Assembly: GCA_027366165.1 (NCBI GenBank)
Contig: DAHXKX010000069.1
Span: 1-59,748 of the forward strand
Direction: 5' to 3'
DNA length: 59,748 bases
Origin: Actinomycetota bacterium
Lineage (GTDB): Bacteria; Actinomycetota; Acidimicrobiia; Acidimicrobiales; Acidimicrobiaceae
Position 1 is the stretch's first letter. Each line of letters opens with the position of its first letter. The notes below the pieces were generated by a model. The model ran no database searches, was not told where the DNA came from, and saw only the letters and a list, made by a program, of their open reading frames with translations. Positions 1 through 10,627 of the stretch are shown one piece after another. The translations under genes were made by a program, and so were the position numbers.

Positions 1-2
1 CG

Positions 3-98
3 TTTGGATATATCCAAAAGACCGCTATGGACTCGAGAATTGCGATGGCCGAGGTCGCTCAGAAGATAATATTAGGCGAACTGAGCCCGAAGAAGTAG
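3..98 (+). CDS. C-terminal fragment of an ANTAR-domain response regulator (PdtaR-like), truncated at window start
   Basis: Open frame from base 3 to TAG at 96-98 encodes FGYIQKTAMDSRIAMAEVAQKIILGELSPKK, resembling the ANTAR signature (..RTAMDxR..M..VA). A pdtaR gene also lies a few genes upstream of polA in mycobacteria. Not in the ORF track because the start is off-window. Confidence 0.7.
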   Translation, partial: FGYIQKTAMDSRIAMAEVAQKIILGELSPKK

Positions 99-214
99 TG
101 ACTACAGGGGTTCTTGATGAGCGATCCTGGCTTAGGCAGCCCGCTTTGATACCGTCAATTTCGGGTTGTTCGGCGGCGTCTCGATAAGGTTTCCAAGCGC
201 GTAACATAGCATGC

Positions 215-2902
215 GTGGCGAAGCTTTTAGTTTTGGATGGTTTCTCTCTTGCATTCCGGGCATTCTTTGCACTGCCGGAAACCCTGATTACGTCCTCCGG
301 TCAGTACACTAACGCGATTCATGGGTTCACAACGATGCTGCTCAATCTAGTGAAGGATCAACAACCGACGCACATCGTGGTCGCATTTGATCACCCTGAT
401 CCCACTTTTAGGGACAAATTGTCCCCACAATACAAAGGGACGAGGAAAAAGGCGCCGGAGTCGTTAATACCTCAGCTGTCACTAATTGGACACGTGGTTG
501 AGAGTCTTGGAATCCCGATTGTCGAGGCTCCTGGATACGAGGCGGACGACGTCATTGCCACTATTGCTGAGATTGCCAAGGCGAATCGTCTGCCCACGGT
601 AGTGGTGACTGGCGACCGCGACAGCTTTCAGCTGGTTTCGGATCCGTATGTGAAGGTTCTTTACAACCGTCGCGGCGTAAGCGATTACGAGTTGCTGGAC
701 GAGGATGGTGTCGAGAAGAGGATGGGGGTCCGGCCGGAGTTGTATCCGGAGCTTGCGGCGTTGCGCGGAGACCCTTCCGACAACATTCCTGGAATCCCTG
801 GAGTTGGGGAGAAGACTGCGGCAAAGCTGATAAACGAGTTTGGTTCGCTCGAAGAGGTCTTGATGCACCTTGACTCGTTATCCCCAAAATTGAAGTCAGC
901 TCTCGCTGATCATCGTGACCAGTTGGCGCTCAACGTCAAGTTGACTTTGCTCGTCCGAGATGTCCCGTTGGAAATTACCCTGGACGAACTGGAGTTGGGT
1001 CCCTGGAATCCCAGGCCGACAGAGGAGTTGTTCCGGTTTCTGGAATTGCGCAAGACCTGGGATCGCACGTTGGCGGTTTTTGGTTCGCGTATTGCCAATT
1101 CTGGCAGGCCTGTCCATGAGCCTGATCAAAAGCGGTCGGTCTTATCCGTGATGAGTCCAGTTGAAGCAGTCGCGTTTGTGGAGTCACGGCCGGATGATAA
1201 GCGCGCGGTCTATTTGGAGGTCCTCTGGATCGGCGTTCCCGGACGTTCTGAGCCAGCCACAATAGCGTTGGCAGAGAGCAGTGCATTCAATGGCTCAACG
1301 ATGCTAGTCGTTCCGCCAGTTGTCATGTCTGCACCAGGAGCCGCCAAGCAGATATTCGAATCCATTTCGCGGCATTGTTCCTCGGTTGACGGAGTCGGCC
1401 TGAAGGAGCTCCTGAGGTACTTGTACTCAACCTTCCATATTCTCTTTTCGGTTGGAATCGACGGGGCAGTTGCGGGCTATCTGCTAGATCCATCCGCATC
1501 TGGATATGATCTGGACTCCCTCGCCGCAGAATGGTTGGGTAGCTCATTCAGTGGATTTGGATCCGAGTCGGTAAATGGCGTGTTATCGCTCGGTTTAGAG
1601 CAGGACCGGGAGGAAGCGATTCTGGCCGGTCGGGTCGATGCGGGAGTGCAGACTGTCTCCATAATCGGCGAGGCGCTGGCCCGCCGTTCCCTGGATGATC
1701 TCTATGCAGACATAGAGAGGCCGCTGATTACCGTGCTGGCCAAAATGGAAGCATTGGGAATATTGGTTGATAAAGGGTATTTGTCGCGGCTGCAGCGTGA
1801 ATTTGCCACGGAGGCATTCGATCTTCAGAATGAGATCCAAGAGATAGCAGGACAGCCATTCAACGTGAATTCCACCCAGCAGCTTGGAAAGGTCTTGTTC
1901 GAAAAGCTCGCCCTTCCCCCGCTAAAGCGGACCAAAACTGGCTACTCAACTGATGCCAGAAGTCTTGAGCGTCTTGTGGGGATGCATCCGATTGTTGAGA
2001 AGATTATGAGATACCGGGAGGTCGAGAAGCTGCGTTCGACCTATGGGGAAGGGCTAATAGCAGAGATAGCGCCGGACGGGCGAATTCATGCCAGTTTCTC
2101 GCAGACGGTGGCCAGAACCGGGAGACTTTCATCGGACCATCCGAATCTGCACAACATTCCCATAAGAACAGAGGATGGCAGGCGATTCCGCAACGCCTTC
2201 ATAGCGCCGCAAGGCAGAAGACTTGTTATTGCTGACTACTCCCAAATAGAGCTGAGGGTGATCGCACACCTCTCCAAGGACCCAGGTTTAGTAGAAGCCT
2301 TTGCCAATGGCATTGATATCCACCGACAGACTGCCAGCTACACCTTCGGCGTGCCGCTGGCCGAGGTGACCCCGTCGCAGCGGAATAAAGCGAAGATGGT
2401 GGCCTATGGTCTCGCATACGGCATGGAGGCTTACGGACTATCTCAACGGCTTGGAATATCGGTTCCCGAGGCGGATGAGATTCTAAAGGCCTTTTTCGCC
2501 GCCTTTCCCGAGGTGAGCAGTTACATGAAGCAGACGGTCGATAAGGCCAGGAGAGACGGGTTTACGACAACTGAGTTCGGACGCATCAGACCATTGCCGG
2601 AGCTGTCGTCACACAATTTTCGTCTCAGGGAGGCGGCGGAGCGTCAAGCAATGAATGCCGGAATCCAGGGATTGGCGGCTGATATCTTTAAAATCGCGTT
2701 GGTCAAACTCGACAAGGAGCTCTTATCGTTCGACGGCGAGATAGTTCTGCAGGTTCACGATGAGGTTTTGGTGGAGTGCGGCGTGAACGAGGTCAACGAA
2801 ATCGAGGTCTTGGTGAAGCGGGTTCTCGAAGGTGCTGTGGAGCTCTCGGTGCCTCTTGAGGTGAATGTTTACAGCGGAACTAGCTGGGCAGACGCAAAAT
2901 AG
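215..2902 (+). CDS. polA: DNA polymerase I
   Basis: 895 aa; N-terminal 5'-nuclease motifs (GYEADDVIATIA, GDPSDNIPGIPGVGEKTA) and family A polymerase motifs (DYSQIELRVIAHLS, QVHDEVLVE). GTG start. Confidence 0.98.
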   Translation: MAKLLVLDGFSLAFRAFFALPETLITSSGQYTNAIHGFTTMLLNLVKDQQPTHIVVAFDHPDPTFRDKLSPQYKGTRKKAPESLIPQLSLIGHVVESLGIPIVEAPGYEADDVIATIAEIAKANRLPTVVVTGDRDSFQLVSDPYVKVLYNRRGVSDYELLDEDGVEKRMGVRPELYPELAALRGDPSDNIPGIPGVGEKTAAKLINEFGSLEEVLMHLDSLSPKLKSALADHRDQLALNVKLTLLVRDVPLEITLDELELGPWNPRPTEELFRFLELRKTWDRTLAVFGSRIANSGRPVHEPDQKRSVLSVMSPVEAVAFVESRPDDKRAVYLEVLWIGVPGRSEPATIALAESSAFNGSTMLVVPPVVMSAPGAAKQIFESISRHCSSVDGVGLKELLRYLYSTFHILFSVGIDGAVAGYLLDPSASGYDLDSLAAEWLGSSFSGFGSESVNGVLSLGLEQDREEAILAGRVDAGVQTVSIIGEALARRSLDDLYADIERPLITVLAKMEALGILVDKGYLSRLQREFATEAFDLQNEIQEIAGQPFNVNSTQQLGKVLFEKLALPPLKRTKTGYSTDARSLERLVGMHPIVEKIMRYREVEKLRSTYGEGLIAEIAPDGRIHASFSQTVARTGRLSSDHPNLHNIPIRTEDGRRFRNAFIAPQGRRLVIADYSQIELRVIAHLSKDPGLVEAFANGIDIHRQTASYTFGVPLAEVTPSQRNKAKMVAYGLAYGMEAYGLSQRLGISVPEADEILKAFFAAFPEVSSYMKQTVDKARRDGFTTTEFGRIRPLPELSSHNFRLREAAERQAMNAGIQGLAADIFKIALVKLDKELLSFDGEIVLQVHDEVLVECGVNEVNEIEVLVKRVLEGAVELSVPLEVNVYSGTSWADAK

Positions 2903-3085
2903 CCGAATTCATAGTCCGCCCGGGCAAATGATCCTGGATTGTTGCATCAAGTGGGAATAATTGTCGCTAGTGTATTTGAAATCTACATTGTTAGATTTGG
3001 CCTAAATTGTTGGCTGATCTGGCAAGAACTTGAGCTTCAGTTTGGGCTCAGGCAAGATTGTAAGAAAAGAAAGCGACCTAACTAA

Positions 3086-4504
3086 ATGTCCGATACTACT
3101 AACACCCCTGATAACGATGGAATTTCCTCGGCGGGCGAGGCGATCCTGGAAGGGGAGTACACACTACGGGTCATCGTGTTTGATGATCTCGGAGACGCTT
3201 CGCTGGATGATGCGATTGCTGGCACAATCGTCGAATTTGAAGATGGCGATCTTGTTTTCGGCAAGGTGGTGAAAGTTGATAAGGACGAAGTGCTTTTGGA
3301 CATTGGTTTTAAGTCCGAGGGGGTTATACCTGCACGTGAGCTGTCCATCCGCCACGACATAGACCCCTTTGAAGTCGTTCAGCTAGGCGAAGAGATTGAG
3401 GCGCTTGTACTCCAAAAGGAAGACAAGGAGGGTCGTCTCATTCTTTCGAAGAAGAGGGCGCAATACGAGCGTGCCTGGGGAACGATTGAGGCAATCAAGA
3501 ATGCGAATGGGGTCGTAAAGGGACCTGTAATTGAAGTGGTAAAGGGTGGTTTGATCGTCGACATCGGTCTTCGCGGGTTCCTCCCGGCATCCCTGGTCGA
3601 GCTTCGCAGAGTCAGGGATCTTCAGCCGTACGTTGGAAAGATGGTGGAGGCGAAGATCATTGAACTGGATAAGAACCGTAATAACGTTGTCCTTTCACGC
3701 AGGTCATGGCTGGAGGAGACCCAAAAGGAGCAGCGTGAGGAGTTCCTCGAGAACCTAAAGCCTGGAGAGGTTCGCCGTGGAGTCGTCTCCTCGGTTGTGA
3801 ACTTCGGTGTATTCGTGGATCTTGGCGGCATGGACGGGTTGGTGCACGTCTCGGAACTCTCCTGGAAGCACGTGGATCACCCCTCATCTGTAGTTCAGGT
3901 TGGTGACGAGATTCAAGTCCTCGTTTTGGACGTCGATCTTGACAAGGAGCGGATATCACTCTCTCTAAAGGCCACGCAGAGTGATCCGTGGCAGGAATTT
4001 GCCAATGCACACAAGGTTGGCGAGCTTGTTTACGGAAGAGTCACCAAGCTTGTGCCGTTTGGTGCATTCATACAGGTAGGTGAGGGAATCGAGGGGCTCG
4101 TCCATATTTCAGAGATGGCAGCCCACCATGTTGACCTTCCGGAGCAGGTTGTTCAGCCCGGCGAGGAGCTGTGGGTGAAGATCATCGATATTGACCTCCA
4201 GAGAAGGCGCATTTCCCTCTCGATCAAGCAGGCAGCTGAAGGTGGTGAGGTGGCTGCAGAATACCGTGAAGCCTTTGGTGAGCACGCCTACGATGACGAA
4301 GGAAACTACATCGGCCAGATCGACTATTCTTTGGACTTCACTCCCGAGACTGAAGCCCAGGCCGCTTGGGCAGAGTACGTTGCCGAGCACGGATTGGAAG
4401 TACCGGCAGCTCAGGCCCGTCCTGAGGATGAGGCTGAGGCTTCGGGGGTAGCTGAAGGTGCTGAAGCTAGCGATGGCGAGTCATCCGAATCGGGAGATGA
4501 GTAA
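3086..4504 (+). CDS. rpsA: 30S ribosomal protein S1
   Basis: 472 aa with repeated S1 domains (e.g. GxVxxVVNFGVFVDLGGMDGLVHVSELSW, GRVTKLVPFGAFIQVGEGIEGLVHISEM) and an acidic C-terminus. Confidence 0.97.
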   Translation: MSDTTNTPDNDGISSAGEAILEGEYTLRVIVFDDLGDASLDDAIAGTIVEFEDGDLVFGKVVKVDKDEVLLDIGFKSEGVIPARELSIRHDIDPFEVVQLGEEIEALVLQKEDKEGRLILSKKRAQYERAWGTIEAIKNANGVVKGPVIEVVKGGLIVDIGLRGFLPASLVELRRVRDLQPYVGKMVEAKIIELDKNRNNVVLSRRSWLEETQKEQREEFLENLKPGEVRRGVVSSVVNFGVFVDLGGMDGLVHVSELSWKHVDHPSSVVQVGDEIQVLVLDVDLDKERISLSLKATQSDPWQEFANAHKVGELVYGRVTKLVPFGAFIQVGEGIEGLVHISEMAAHHVDLPEQVVQPGEELWVKIIDIDLQRRRISLSIKQAAEGGEVAAEYREAFGEHAYDDEGNYIGQIDYSLDFTPETEAQAAWAEYVAEHGLEVPAAQARPEDEAEASGVAEGAEASDGESSESGDE

Positions 4505-5120
4505 GACCGCTTCCTTTCCGCTCATTGGTCTGACCGGTGGCATCGGATCTGGCAAGAGTACGGTATCTGCCAAACTGGCAGAGCTGGGTGCTTGTGTAAT
4601 TGACTCCGATATGGTTGCCCGTGACGTGGTGATGCCCGGCACCAAGGGTTTGGACATGGTGGTGGAACGTTTTGGCGGCGCAGTGCTGGCTAGTGATGGC
4701 TCTTTGGATAGGGCGGGACTTGCTGGCACTGTGTTTTCGGATCCGGCTGCGCTGAATGACCTCAACGGCATACTCCATCCTCTTATCGAAGAGGAGATTA
4801 AAAGGAGAGTTGTGTTATGTATGGGCAAAGGAAGCACTCCGGTAATCGTTGTGATTCCTTTGCTCTTTGAAACCAACGCTGTCCAGCGGTACGGTTTTAG
4901 CAAAGTCGTTGTGGTGGACCTTCCAGAAGAAATTGCGGTCCAGAGGGTGGTCGCGTCACGCGATATGACAGAGGGTGAAGTGCGGGAACGCATGGTCAGG
5001 CAGGCGACCCGGGATGCGAGGTTGTCCGGAGCTGACTTTGTGATCGACAACTCTTCAACCTCGGAGATGCTGGATAGCCAGGTAATCCAGTTATGGAACC
5101 AATTGAAGGCGATGTTTTGA
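4497..5120 (+). CDS. coaE: Dephospho-CoA kinase
   Basis: IGLTGGIGSGKSTVSAKLAELGACVIDSD P-loop and CoaE signature. ATG at 4497 overlaps the rpsA stop; the track start at 4458 lies inside rpsA and is less likely. Confidence 0.95.
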   Translation: MSKTASFPLIGLTGGIGSGKSTVSAKLAELGACVIDSDMVARDVVMPGTKGLDMVVERFGGAVLASDGSLDRAGLAGTVFSDPAALNDLNGILHPLIEEEIKRRVVLCMGKGSTPVIVVIPLLFETNAVQRYGFSKVVVVDLPEEIAVQRVVASRDMTEGEVRERMVRQATRDARLSGADFVIDNSSTSEMLDSQVIQLWNQLKAMF

Positions 5121-5142
5121 CCGCTGGCTTTAAAGTGGTTAT

Positions 5143-7158
5143 GTGAGTAGGTTCGAAGTCATTGCCCCGTATCAGCCGTCTGGAGACCAGCCCCAGGCTA
5201 TTGCCAAGCTGTCCGAGGGGATCAGGAAAGGTAACAGGTTCCAGACGCTACTGGGTATTACGGGCTCCGGCAAGAGCGCTACGATTGCCTGGACGATCGA
5301 GGCTGTACAGAAGCCCACGCTTGTAATTGCGCCCAACAAGTCCTTGGCGGCACAATTGGCTTCGGAGTTTCGGGACTTCTTTCCGAGCAATAGGGTTGAG
5401 TACTTCGTCTCATATTACGATTACTACCAGCCTGAGGCCTATATACCGAGTTCGGACACCTTCATAGAGAAGGACGCGACCGTGAACGACGAGATCGACC
5501 GCCTTCGGCATTCGGCTACGTCAGCGCTTTTGACGCGGCGCGACGTGATTGTCGTGGCCTCCGTCTCTTGCATCTACGGTCTGGGATCTCCATTGGAATA
5601 TATGGACAAGCTCCAATTTTTCCGTGTGGGTGCAAGTTATAATTTGCGCGAGGTCCTGCGCAAGCTGGTCGACATGCAGTACGAGCGAAATGACATGAAC
5701 CTTGTGCGAGGAAAGTTCAGGGTTCGCGGCGACACTCTCGAGATTCATCCGTCATATGAGGAGATGGCTTTCCGGATTGAAATGTTCGGTGATGAGATCG
5801 AGAGGATCGTAAAGGTCGACACTCTTACTGGTGAGCAGTTCGGGGATCTGGAGGAACTTTCGGTTTTCCCCGCGACTCACTATGTCGCCAGCGATGAGAC
5901 CATCAGAACGGCAATAATATCTATTCGCGAAGAGCTGAGGATCCGACTCAAAGAACTTGAAGGCAGCGGCAGACTCCTCGAGGCTCAAAGGCTGAGCATG
6001 CGGACCCAGTTCGATCTGGAGATGTTGGCCGAAGTCGGTTTTTGCCATGGAATCGAGAATTATTCGAGGCATCTTGACGGTCGTCAACAGGGAGAGCCCC
6101 CCTTTACCCTTCTCGACTATTTTCCCAAAGACTACCTCCTGGTAATTGACGAATCCCATGTGGCTTTGCCGCAGATACATGGTCAGTATTCAGGGGACCG
6201 ATCCCGCAAGGAGACCTTGGTCGAGCACGGGTTCAGACTTGCGTCCGCTCTTGATAACCGACCCCTAAGGTTTGACGAGTTCTACGATAAGATTCATCAG
6301 GCAGTTTTCATGTCGGCCACTCCATCGCCCTACGAAATTTCCCAGTCAGTGCAGATAGTTGAGCAGATCATTCGGCCTACCGGTCTGATCGATCCTAAGG
6401 TGCAGGTAAGGCCGACAAAGGGTCAGATCGATGATTTGATTTCGGAGATTAACGATCGGGTTTCTGCTGGAGAGCGCGTGCTCATAACCACGTTGACCAA
6501 GAAAATGTCTGAGGATCTCACGGAGTACCTGGTGGAACTCGGTTTGCGAGTCCGGTATCTCCACTCGAACATCGAGACTCTTGAACGGATCGAAATTCTT
6601 CGGGATTTGCGGCTCGGTGAGTTTGACGTGCTCGTGGGGATCAATCTCCTGCGCGAGGGCTTGGACCTGCCGGAGGTATCGCTTGTCGCGATACTTGATG
6701 CCGACAAAGAAGGTTTCTTGAGATCGGAAACTTCCTTGATTCAGACGATCGGCAGGGCCGCAAGAAATGTTGGCGGTTTCGTTATCCTTTATGCGGATAA
6801 TGTGACCAAGTCGATGCAAAAGGCCATTTCGGAAACAGAGAGACGTAGAGGCATGCAGGAGGCCTACAACCTGGAACATGGCATATCTCCTCAGACAATC
6901 AGAAAGGCCGTTTCGGATATTCTTGATCAGTTGAGGCCCGACGGAAAATCAGTCCTGCCAAACGGTTCTAAGAGGTCCACAAAAAGGGATCGCAGGTTGG
7001 ATGTATCGGGGCTAGGCCTTGATGAATTAGTTTCATTGATTCAGACTCTTGAGGAGGAGATGTATAAAGCCTCTGCAGACCTCAGGTTCGAATATGCTGC
7101 CCGAATCAGAGACGAGATTAAGGAATTGGAGAATCAACTGAAGGACGCCAAGGGCTAG
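5143..7158 (+). CDS. uvrB: Excinuclease ABC subunit B
   Basis: 671 aa; [37 protein letters not shown]-terminal UVR motif. Confidence 0.98.
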   Translation: MSRFEVIAPYQPSGDQPQAIAKLSEGIRKGNRFQTLLGITGSGKSATIAWTIEAVQKPTLVIAPNKSLAAQLASEFRDFFPSNRVEYFVSYYDYYQPEAYIPSSDTFIEKDATVNDEIDRLRHSATSALLTRRDVIVVASVSCIYGLGSPLEYMDKLQFFRVGASYNLREVLRKLVDMQYERNDMNLVRGKFRVRGDTLEIHPSYEEMAFRIEMFGDEIERIVKVDTLTGEQFGDLEELSVFPATHYVASDETIRTAIISIREELRIRLKELEGSGRLLEAQRLSMRTQFDLEMLAEVGFCHGIENYSRHLDGRQQGEPPFTLLDYFPKDYLLVIDESHVALPQIHGQYSGDRSRKETLVEHGFRLASALDNRPLRFDEFYDKIHQAVFMSATPSPYEISQSVQIVEQIIRPTGLIDPKVQVRPTKGQIDDLISEINDRVSAGERVLITTLTKKMSEDLTEYLVELGLRVRYLHSNIETLERIEILRDLRLGEFDVLVGINLLREGLDLPEVSLVAILDADKEGFLRSETSLIQTIGRAARNVGGFVILYADNVTKSMQKAISETERRRGMQEAYNLEHGISPQTIRKAVSDILDQLRPDGKSVLPNGSKRSTKRDRRLDVSGLGLDELVSLIQTLEEEMYKASADLRFEYAARIRDEIKELENQLKDAKG

Positions 7159-7189
7159 TGGGCTTTCAGGGAGTTGACAAGGGGGACAA

Positions 7190-7831
7190 GTGGATTTTGA
7201 AATAACATATCTTGATCGTCTTGACGAGGGCCAGGTTAAAGATGGAAGCGTAAACGCGGAACATCCGATGCGTAAGGTCACTCAGCAGGTTGCGTTTGAA
7301 TCTAGTGGATGGACTCCTGAACGGGCGGCAAAGGTCGTGAAGCTCTTCGACGAGATGGCCGAAACCTGGAGGGACAAGGATTTCGACTCACGAGTCTTGC
7401 CGGTAATGGACGCACTGGAGCGCGGCGGAATAGTGCCTGGTGGCTTGGGAATTGAGCTGGGCTGTGGTACTGGTGCGTATTCCACACTGCTTTCGAAATA
7501 CTTTGATTCTCTGCTGTGTGTCGATATCAGCTTTGAAATGCTTTTCAGGTCTTCCTCCCCAGACGGATTTCGCGTTCGGGGGGACGGGTCAAATCTGCCC
7601 CTGGAATCGGGAAGTGTGGACGGTCTGTTCTGTATAAATACACTGCTCTTTCCAAAAGAGGTGGACCGGATCTTGAGAAAGGACGGATACCTGGTGTGGA
7701 TCAGCACAAGTGGCAGTCAGACGCCGATATACCTATCTCCAGAGGATGTTCTTGCGGCTATTGGTAGAGAGTTCATTGGCCTTTCCTCCGAAGCTGGTCC
7801 TGGCACGTGGTCGGTGTTTCGTCGGAGGTGA
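7190..7831 (+). CDS. Class I SAM-dependent methyltransferase
   Basis: Motif I GIELGCGTGAYSTLLSKYFDSLLCVDIS plus LPLESGSVDGLFCINTLLF. Confidence 0.85.
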   Translation: MDFEITYLDRLDEGQVKDGSVNAEHPMRKVTQQVAFESSGWTPERAAKVVKLFDEMAETWRDKDFDSRVLPVMDALERGGIVPGGLGIELGCGTGAYSTLLSKYFDSLLCVDISFEMLFRSSSPDGFRVRGDGSNLPLESGSVDGLFCINTLLFPKEVDRILRKDGYLVWISTSGSQTPIYLSPEDVLAAIGREFIGLSSEAGPGTWSVFRRR

Positions 7832-7835
7832 GAAT

Positions 7836-8105
7836 GTGGTAATACAAATAAAGGTGTTGCCCAGATCATCGAAGAACGCAGTTGTGCTGAGAAGCGGAAA
7901 ACTCACTGTTATGGTCACCAGCCCGCCGGAAGGAGGCAAGGCCAACCTTGCCGCACTCGAAGTGTTTGCTAAGTGGCTGACGGCAAGTTCATCGCAATTG
8001 TCATTAGTGATGGGAAAGTCCACCAGAACGAAGCTCGTGCGTGTCCCAGATGACTTCGAACCGGTTCTGCGTGAGAGACTCAGGGAATTGGAGAGTCTCC
8101 TGTAG
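7836..8105 (+). CDS. DUF167 (YggU) family protein
   Basis: IQIKVLPRSSKNAVV...SPPEGGKANLAALEVFAKWL is typical of DUF167. Likely GTG start at 7836; the track start at 7710 lies inside the upstream gene. Confidence 0.85.
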   Translation: MVIQIKVLPRSSKNAVVLRSGKLTVMVTSPPEGGKANLAALEVFAKWLTASSSQLSLVMGKSTRTKLVRVPDDFEPVLRERLRELESLL

Positions 8106-8715
8106 CTTGTAGGGCCAGCCCAGATCCTTTGAGTTGCGTGAGGGGCCGCCATTATTATCTCCACACGGACCAATCCGATGATGGCTCGAGAAGTGGACGA
8201 TCTCAACGAATCAGCCGGAGAGCGCACCGGTCTAAATACGGCCACCGGGATGTTCTTTTTGGAGGAGTCAGGTGATGATCGAAGGTCAGGGGCACTGTGA
8301 CTCTGCAACGTTGCATGGTCTGAGATTGCACCCTAGATGCTCAACCGGCGAGACCATCGTGTATGCGTGCCTCTCCATCAATGGCCCAAGTAGACGACCA
8401 AATTCAGCAGGTGTTAGTGCCATAGGGCTGTCTCATTTCCTGCAACTTTCCACACTGAAAATTCTGTCCTTTCGGGAGTTTGATTTGAAGCAATGTAGTG
8501 TATGCGGGCAGCGACGTCCATACGGAAAGTTGACGAGGCGTCCTTCCGGAAAATGCACTAAATGAAGTGATCTTAGGCGGCATCTATTGCACTGAGCCTT
8601 AGACCACGGGGTGGGAGGATCGCATTCTCTTGTGGCGGAGATGGTCCTGGAGCAGGTCGATTTTGTGTGCGTTGCGGAATTGATGTTTAGTTGTTCCAGG
8701 AGGGAGTCGATCGCT

Positions 8716-10356
8716 ATGGACATTTCAGATGGATTGGTGACATGGCCTGGGGAGCTGGTCAAGCAGTACCGCGAGCTCGGGTACTGGAATGGCAAGACTT
8801 TGGGCCAATACTTGTGGGAAGCTGCCGATCGTTACAAGGACAATGAGGCAGTGACGGATGGCGATATTCGCCTTACGTATCATGAGCTGGCGGTTCTTTC
8901 GGATGGCCTTGCGCTAGAGCTATCCCGGAGAGGGCTTGGGCGAAATGACTGTATCGTTGTCCAGCTTCCAAACTGCTGGGAGTTCATTGTCCTGCTATTT
9001 GCCTGTGCCCGGATCGGTGTGATTCCAATTATGGCATTGCCGGGTCATAGGTCGAACGAGATGACCTATTTCGTTGAGCATTCCGGAGCCAAGGCTCTGG
9101 CAGTACCGGATGAGATCAAAGGATTTGACCATCAGTCGATGGCAGGGGAGGTGGCCGAGAAGTGTTCCTCGATTCAAGATGTTTTTGTAATTGGCGAGTG
9201 CATCGCCGACGGTTCAATTGATTTGCGTTCGCTCATACGTCCGGCCGCCAATGAAGAGGTTGCTCGCCAAATGTTGGATGAAGGGGAACCACCCTCCGAT
9301 TCTGTAGCGGTCTTCCTTCTATCAGGAGGCACAACGGGTCTGCCAAAGCTCATTCCAAGATCACACGACGATTACGGCTACAACTTTCGCCAGAGCAGTA
9401 ACATCTGCAACTTTGATGCCAGCACTGTTTATTTGGTTGCTTTGCCGGCATCACACAATTTTCCATTGGCCTGTCCGGGGCTGTTGGGAACGCTATATTC
9501 GGGAGGGCGTGTCGTCCTGGCCAAAAGTCCAGAGCCTGAGCGTTGTTTAGAGCTTATTGAATTGGAGAGAGTTACAGTTGCTGCCGCCGTTCCTGCCGTT
9601 GCCCAGCGGTGGCTTGACGCGAAAGTTCAGAATCCGGGCCGAGATCTGTCCAGCCTGAAAGTGATTCAGGTGGGTGGAGCGCGTATAGCTCCCGAGCTGG
9701 CGGCGAAAGTGCGTCCGACTCTGGGCTGCTGCTTGCAACAGGTGTTTGGGATGGCTGAGGGCCTGCTCAACTACACAGGCCTTGACGACCAAGAAGATGT
9801 CATTTGTGAGACGCAGGGGAGACCAATGAGTCCAGCAGACGAGATTCTTATTGTGGATGAATGCGATGTCCCTGTTTCGGATGGCGAGATGGGCCAGTTG
9901 CTAACCCGGGGACCGTATACGCTGAGGGGTTATTTTAAGGCTCCTGAACATAACGCAAGGTCGTTCACCACAGATGGATGGTACCGGACCGGTGATGTTG
10001 TCCGATGGCATTCAAGCGGGAATTTGGTGGTCGAAGGGCGAACCAAGGATTTAATAAATAGGGCGGGAGAGAAGATTAGCGCTGAGGAGATCGAGAACCT
10101 GCTTTATAGGCTTGAATGCGTAGCTCAAGTGGCGGCGATTGCCCTTCCAGACGACAGGCTTGGGGAACGCAACTGTGTGGTAGTGGTAATGCGGGAGGGT
10201 ATTGCGGGTTTAACGCTTGGCGAAGTTCGAAAGGCAATGGAGGATTTCGGCGTGGCGAAGTACAAGTATCCCGACCAGATTGAGATAGTTGATTCACTGC
10301 CAACTACTAATGTCGGAAAGATTGATAAGGCGTTGCTTCGGAGACTGTTGAGCTAG
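8716..10356 (+). CDS. AMP-dependent ligase resembling 2,3-dihydroxybenzoate/aryl-acid adenylate synthetase (EntE/DhbE-like)
   Basis: LLSGGTTGLPKLIPRSHDDYGYN, ALPASHNFPLACPG (aryl-acid-type HNxP motif), GWYRTGDVVR, GRTKDLINRAGEKISAEEIE. Likely start ATG 8716 within ORF 8611-10356. Confidence 0.85.
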   Translation: MDISDGLVTWPGELVKQYRELGYWNGKTLGQYLWEAADRYKDNEAVTDGDIRLTYHELAVLSDGLALELSRRGLGRNDCIVVQLPNCWEFIVLLFACARIGVIPIMALPGHRSNEMTYFVEHSGAKALAVPDEIKGFDHQSMAGEVAEKCSSIQDVFVIGECIADGSIDLRSLIRPAANEEVARQMLDEGEPPSDSVAVFLLSGGTTGLPKLIPRSHDDYGYNFRQSSNICNFDASTVYLVALPASHNFPLACPGLLGTLYSGGRVVLAKSPEPERCLELIELERVTVAAAVPAVAQRWLDAKVQNPGRDLSSLKVIQVGGARIAPELAAKVRPTLGCCLQQVFGMAEGLLNYTGLDDQEDVICETQGRPMSPADEILIVDECDVPVSDGEMGQLLTRGPYTLRGYFKAPEHNARSFTTDGWYRTGDVVRWHSSGNLVVEGRTKDLINRAGEKISAEEIENLLYRLECVAQVAAIALPDDRLGERNCVVVVMREGIAGLTLGEVRKAMEDFGVAKYKYPDQIEIVDSLPTTNVGKIDKALLRRLLS

Positions 10357-10627
10357 AAGAGCAAATAGCGGAAACCTGCATCGGTGACCATTCGAAGCCA
10401 AGCTTGGGTCCTTCGAAGTTTAGGCTCAGCTTGTGGACTCCCCTTTGCGATGGAGGATGGTTATGGAGATGGTCATTTTCCGTCTTGGCCTAAAGTCATT
10501 CGTCGGTCCTGCTTTCGGTTAGCCTGCCCATCGCGGCGGATCCGAGGGCCGTGCCAATATCAGATGTCGCGTTGAATCTCCAAACCGAGTCTTGATCGGT
10601 TTGGGTGGAGGACAGGAGAGTGAGAGT

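Noticed and set aside
482-868. Long antisense ORFs inside polA (482-868, 561-887, 975-1286 etc.)
   Set aside because: They overlap a well-supported polA frame, have low-complexity or unnatural composition and no recognisable domain.
6346-6879. 177 aa antisense ORF inside uvrB
   Set aside because: Shadow ORF opposite conserved helicase motifs; no independent support.
7733-8308. 191 aa minus ORF spanning the DUF167 gene
   Set aside because: Antisense to a recognisable DUF167 protein; Ser/Arg-rich shadow-ORF composition.
8272-8565. Possible small CxxC protein (ends CSVCGQRRPYGKLTRRPSGKCTK)
   Set aside because: Only one CxxC and weak coding character upstream; not enough to call a gene without homology.
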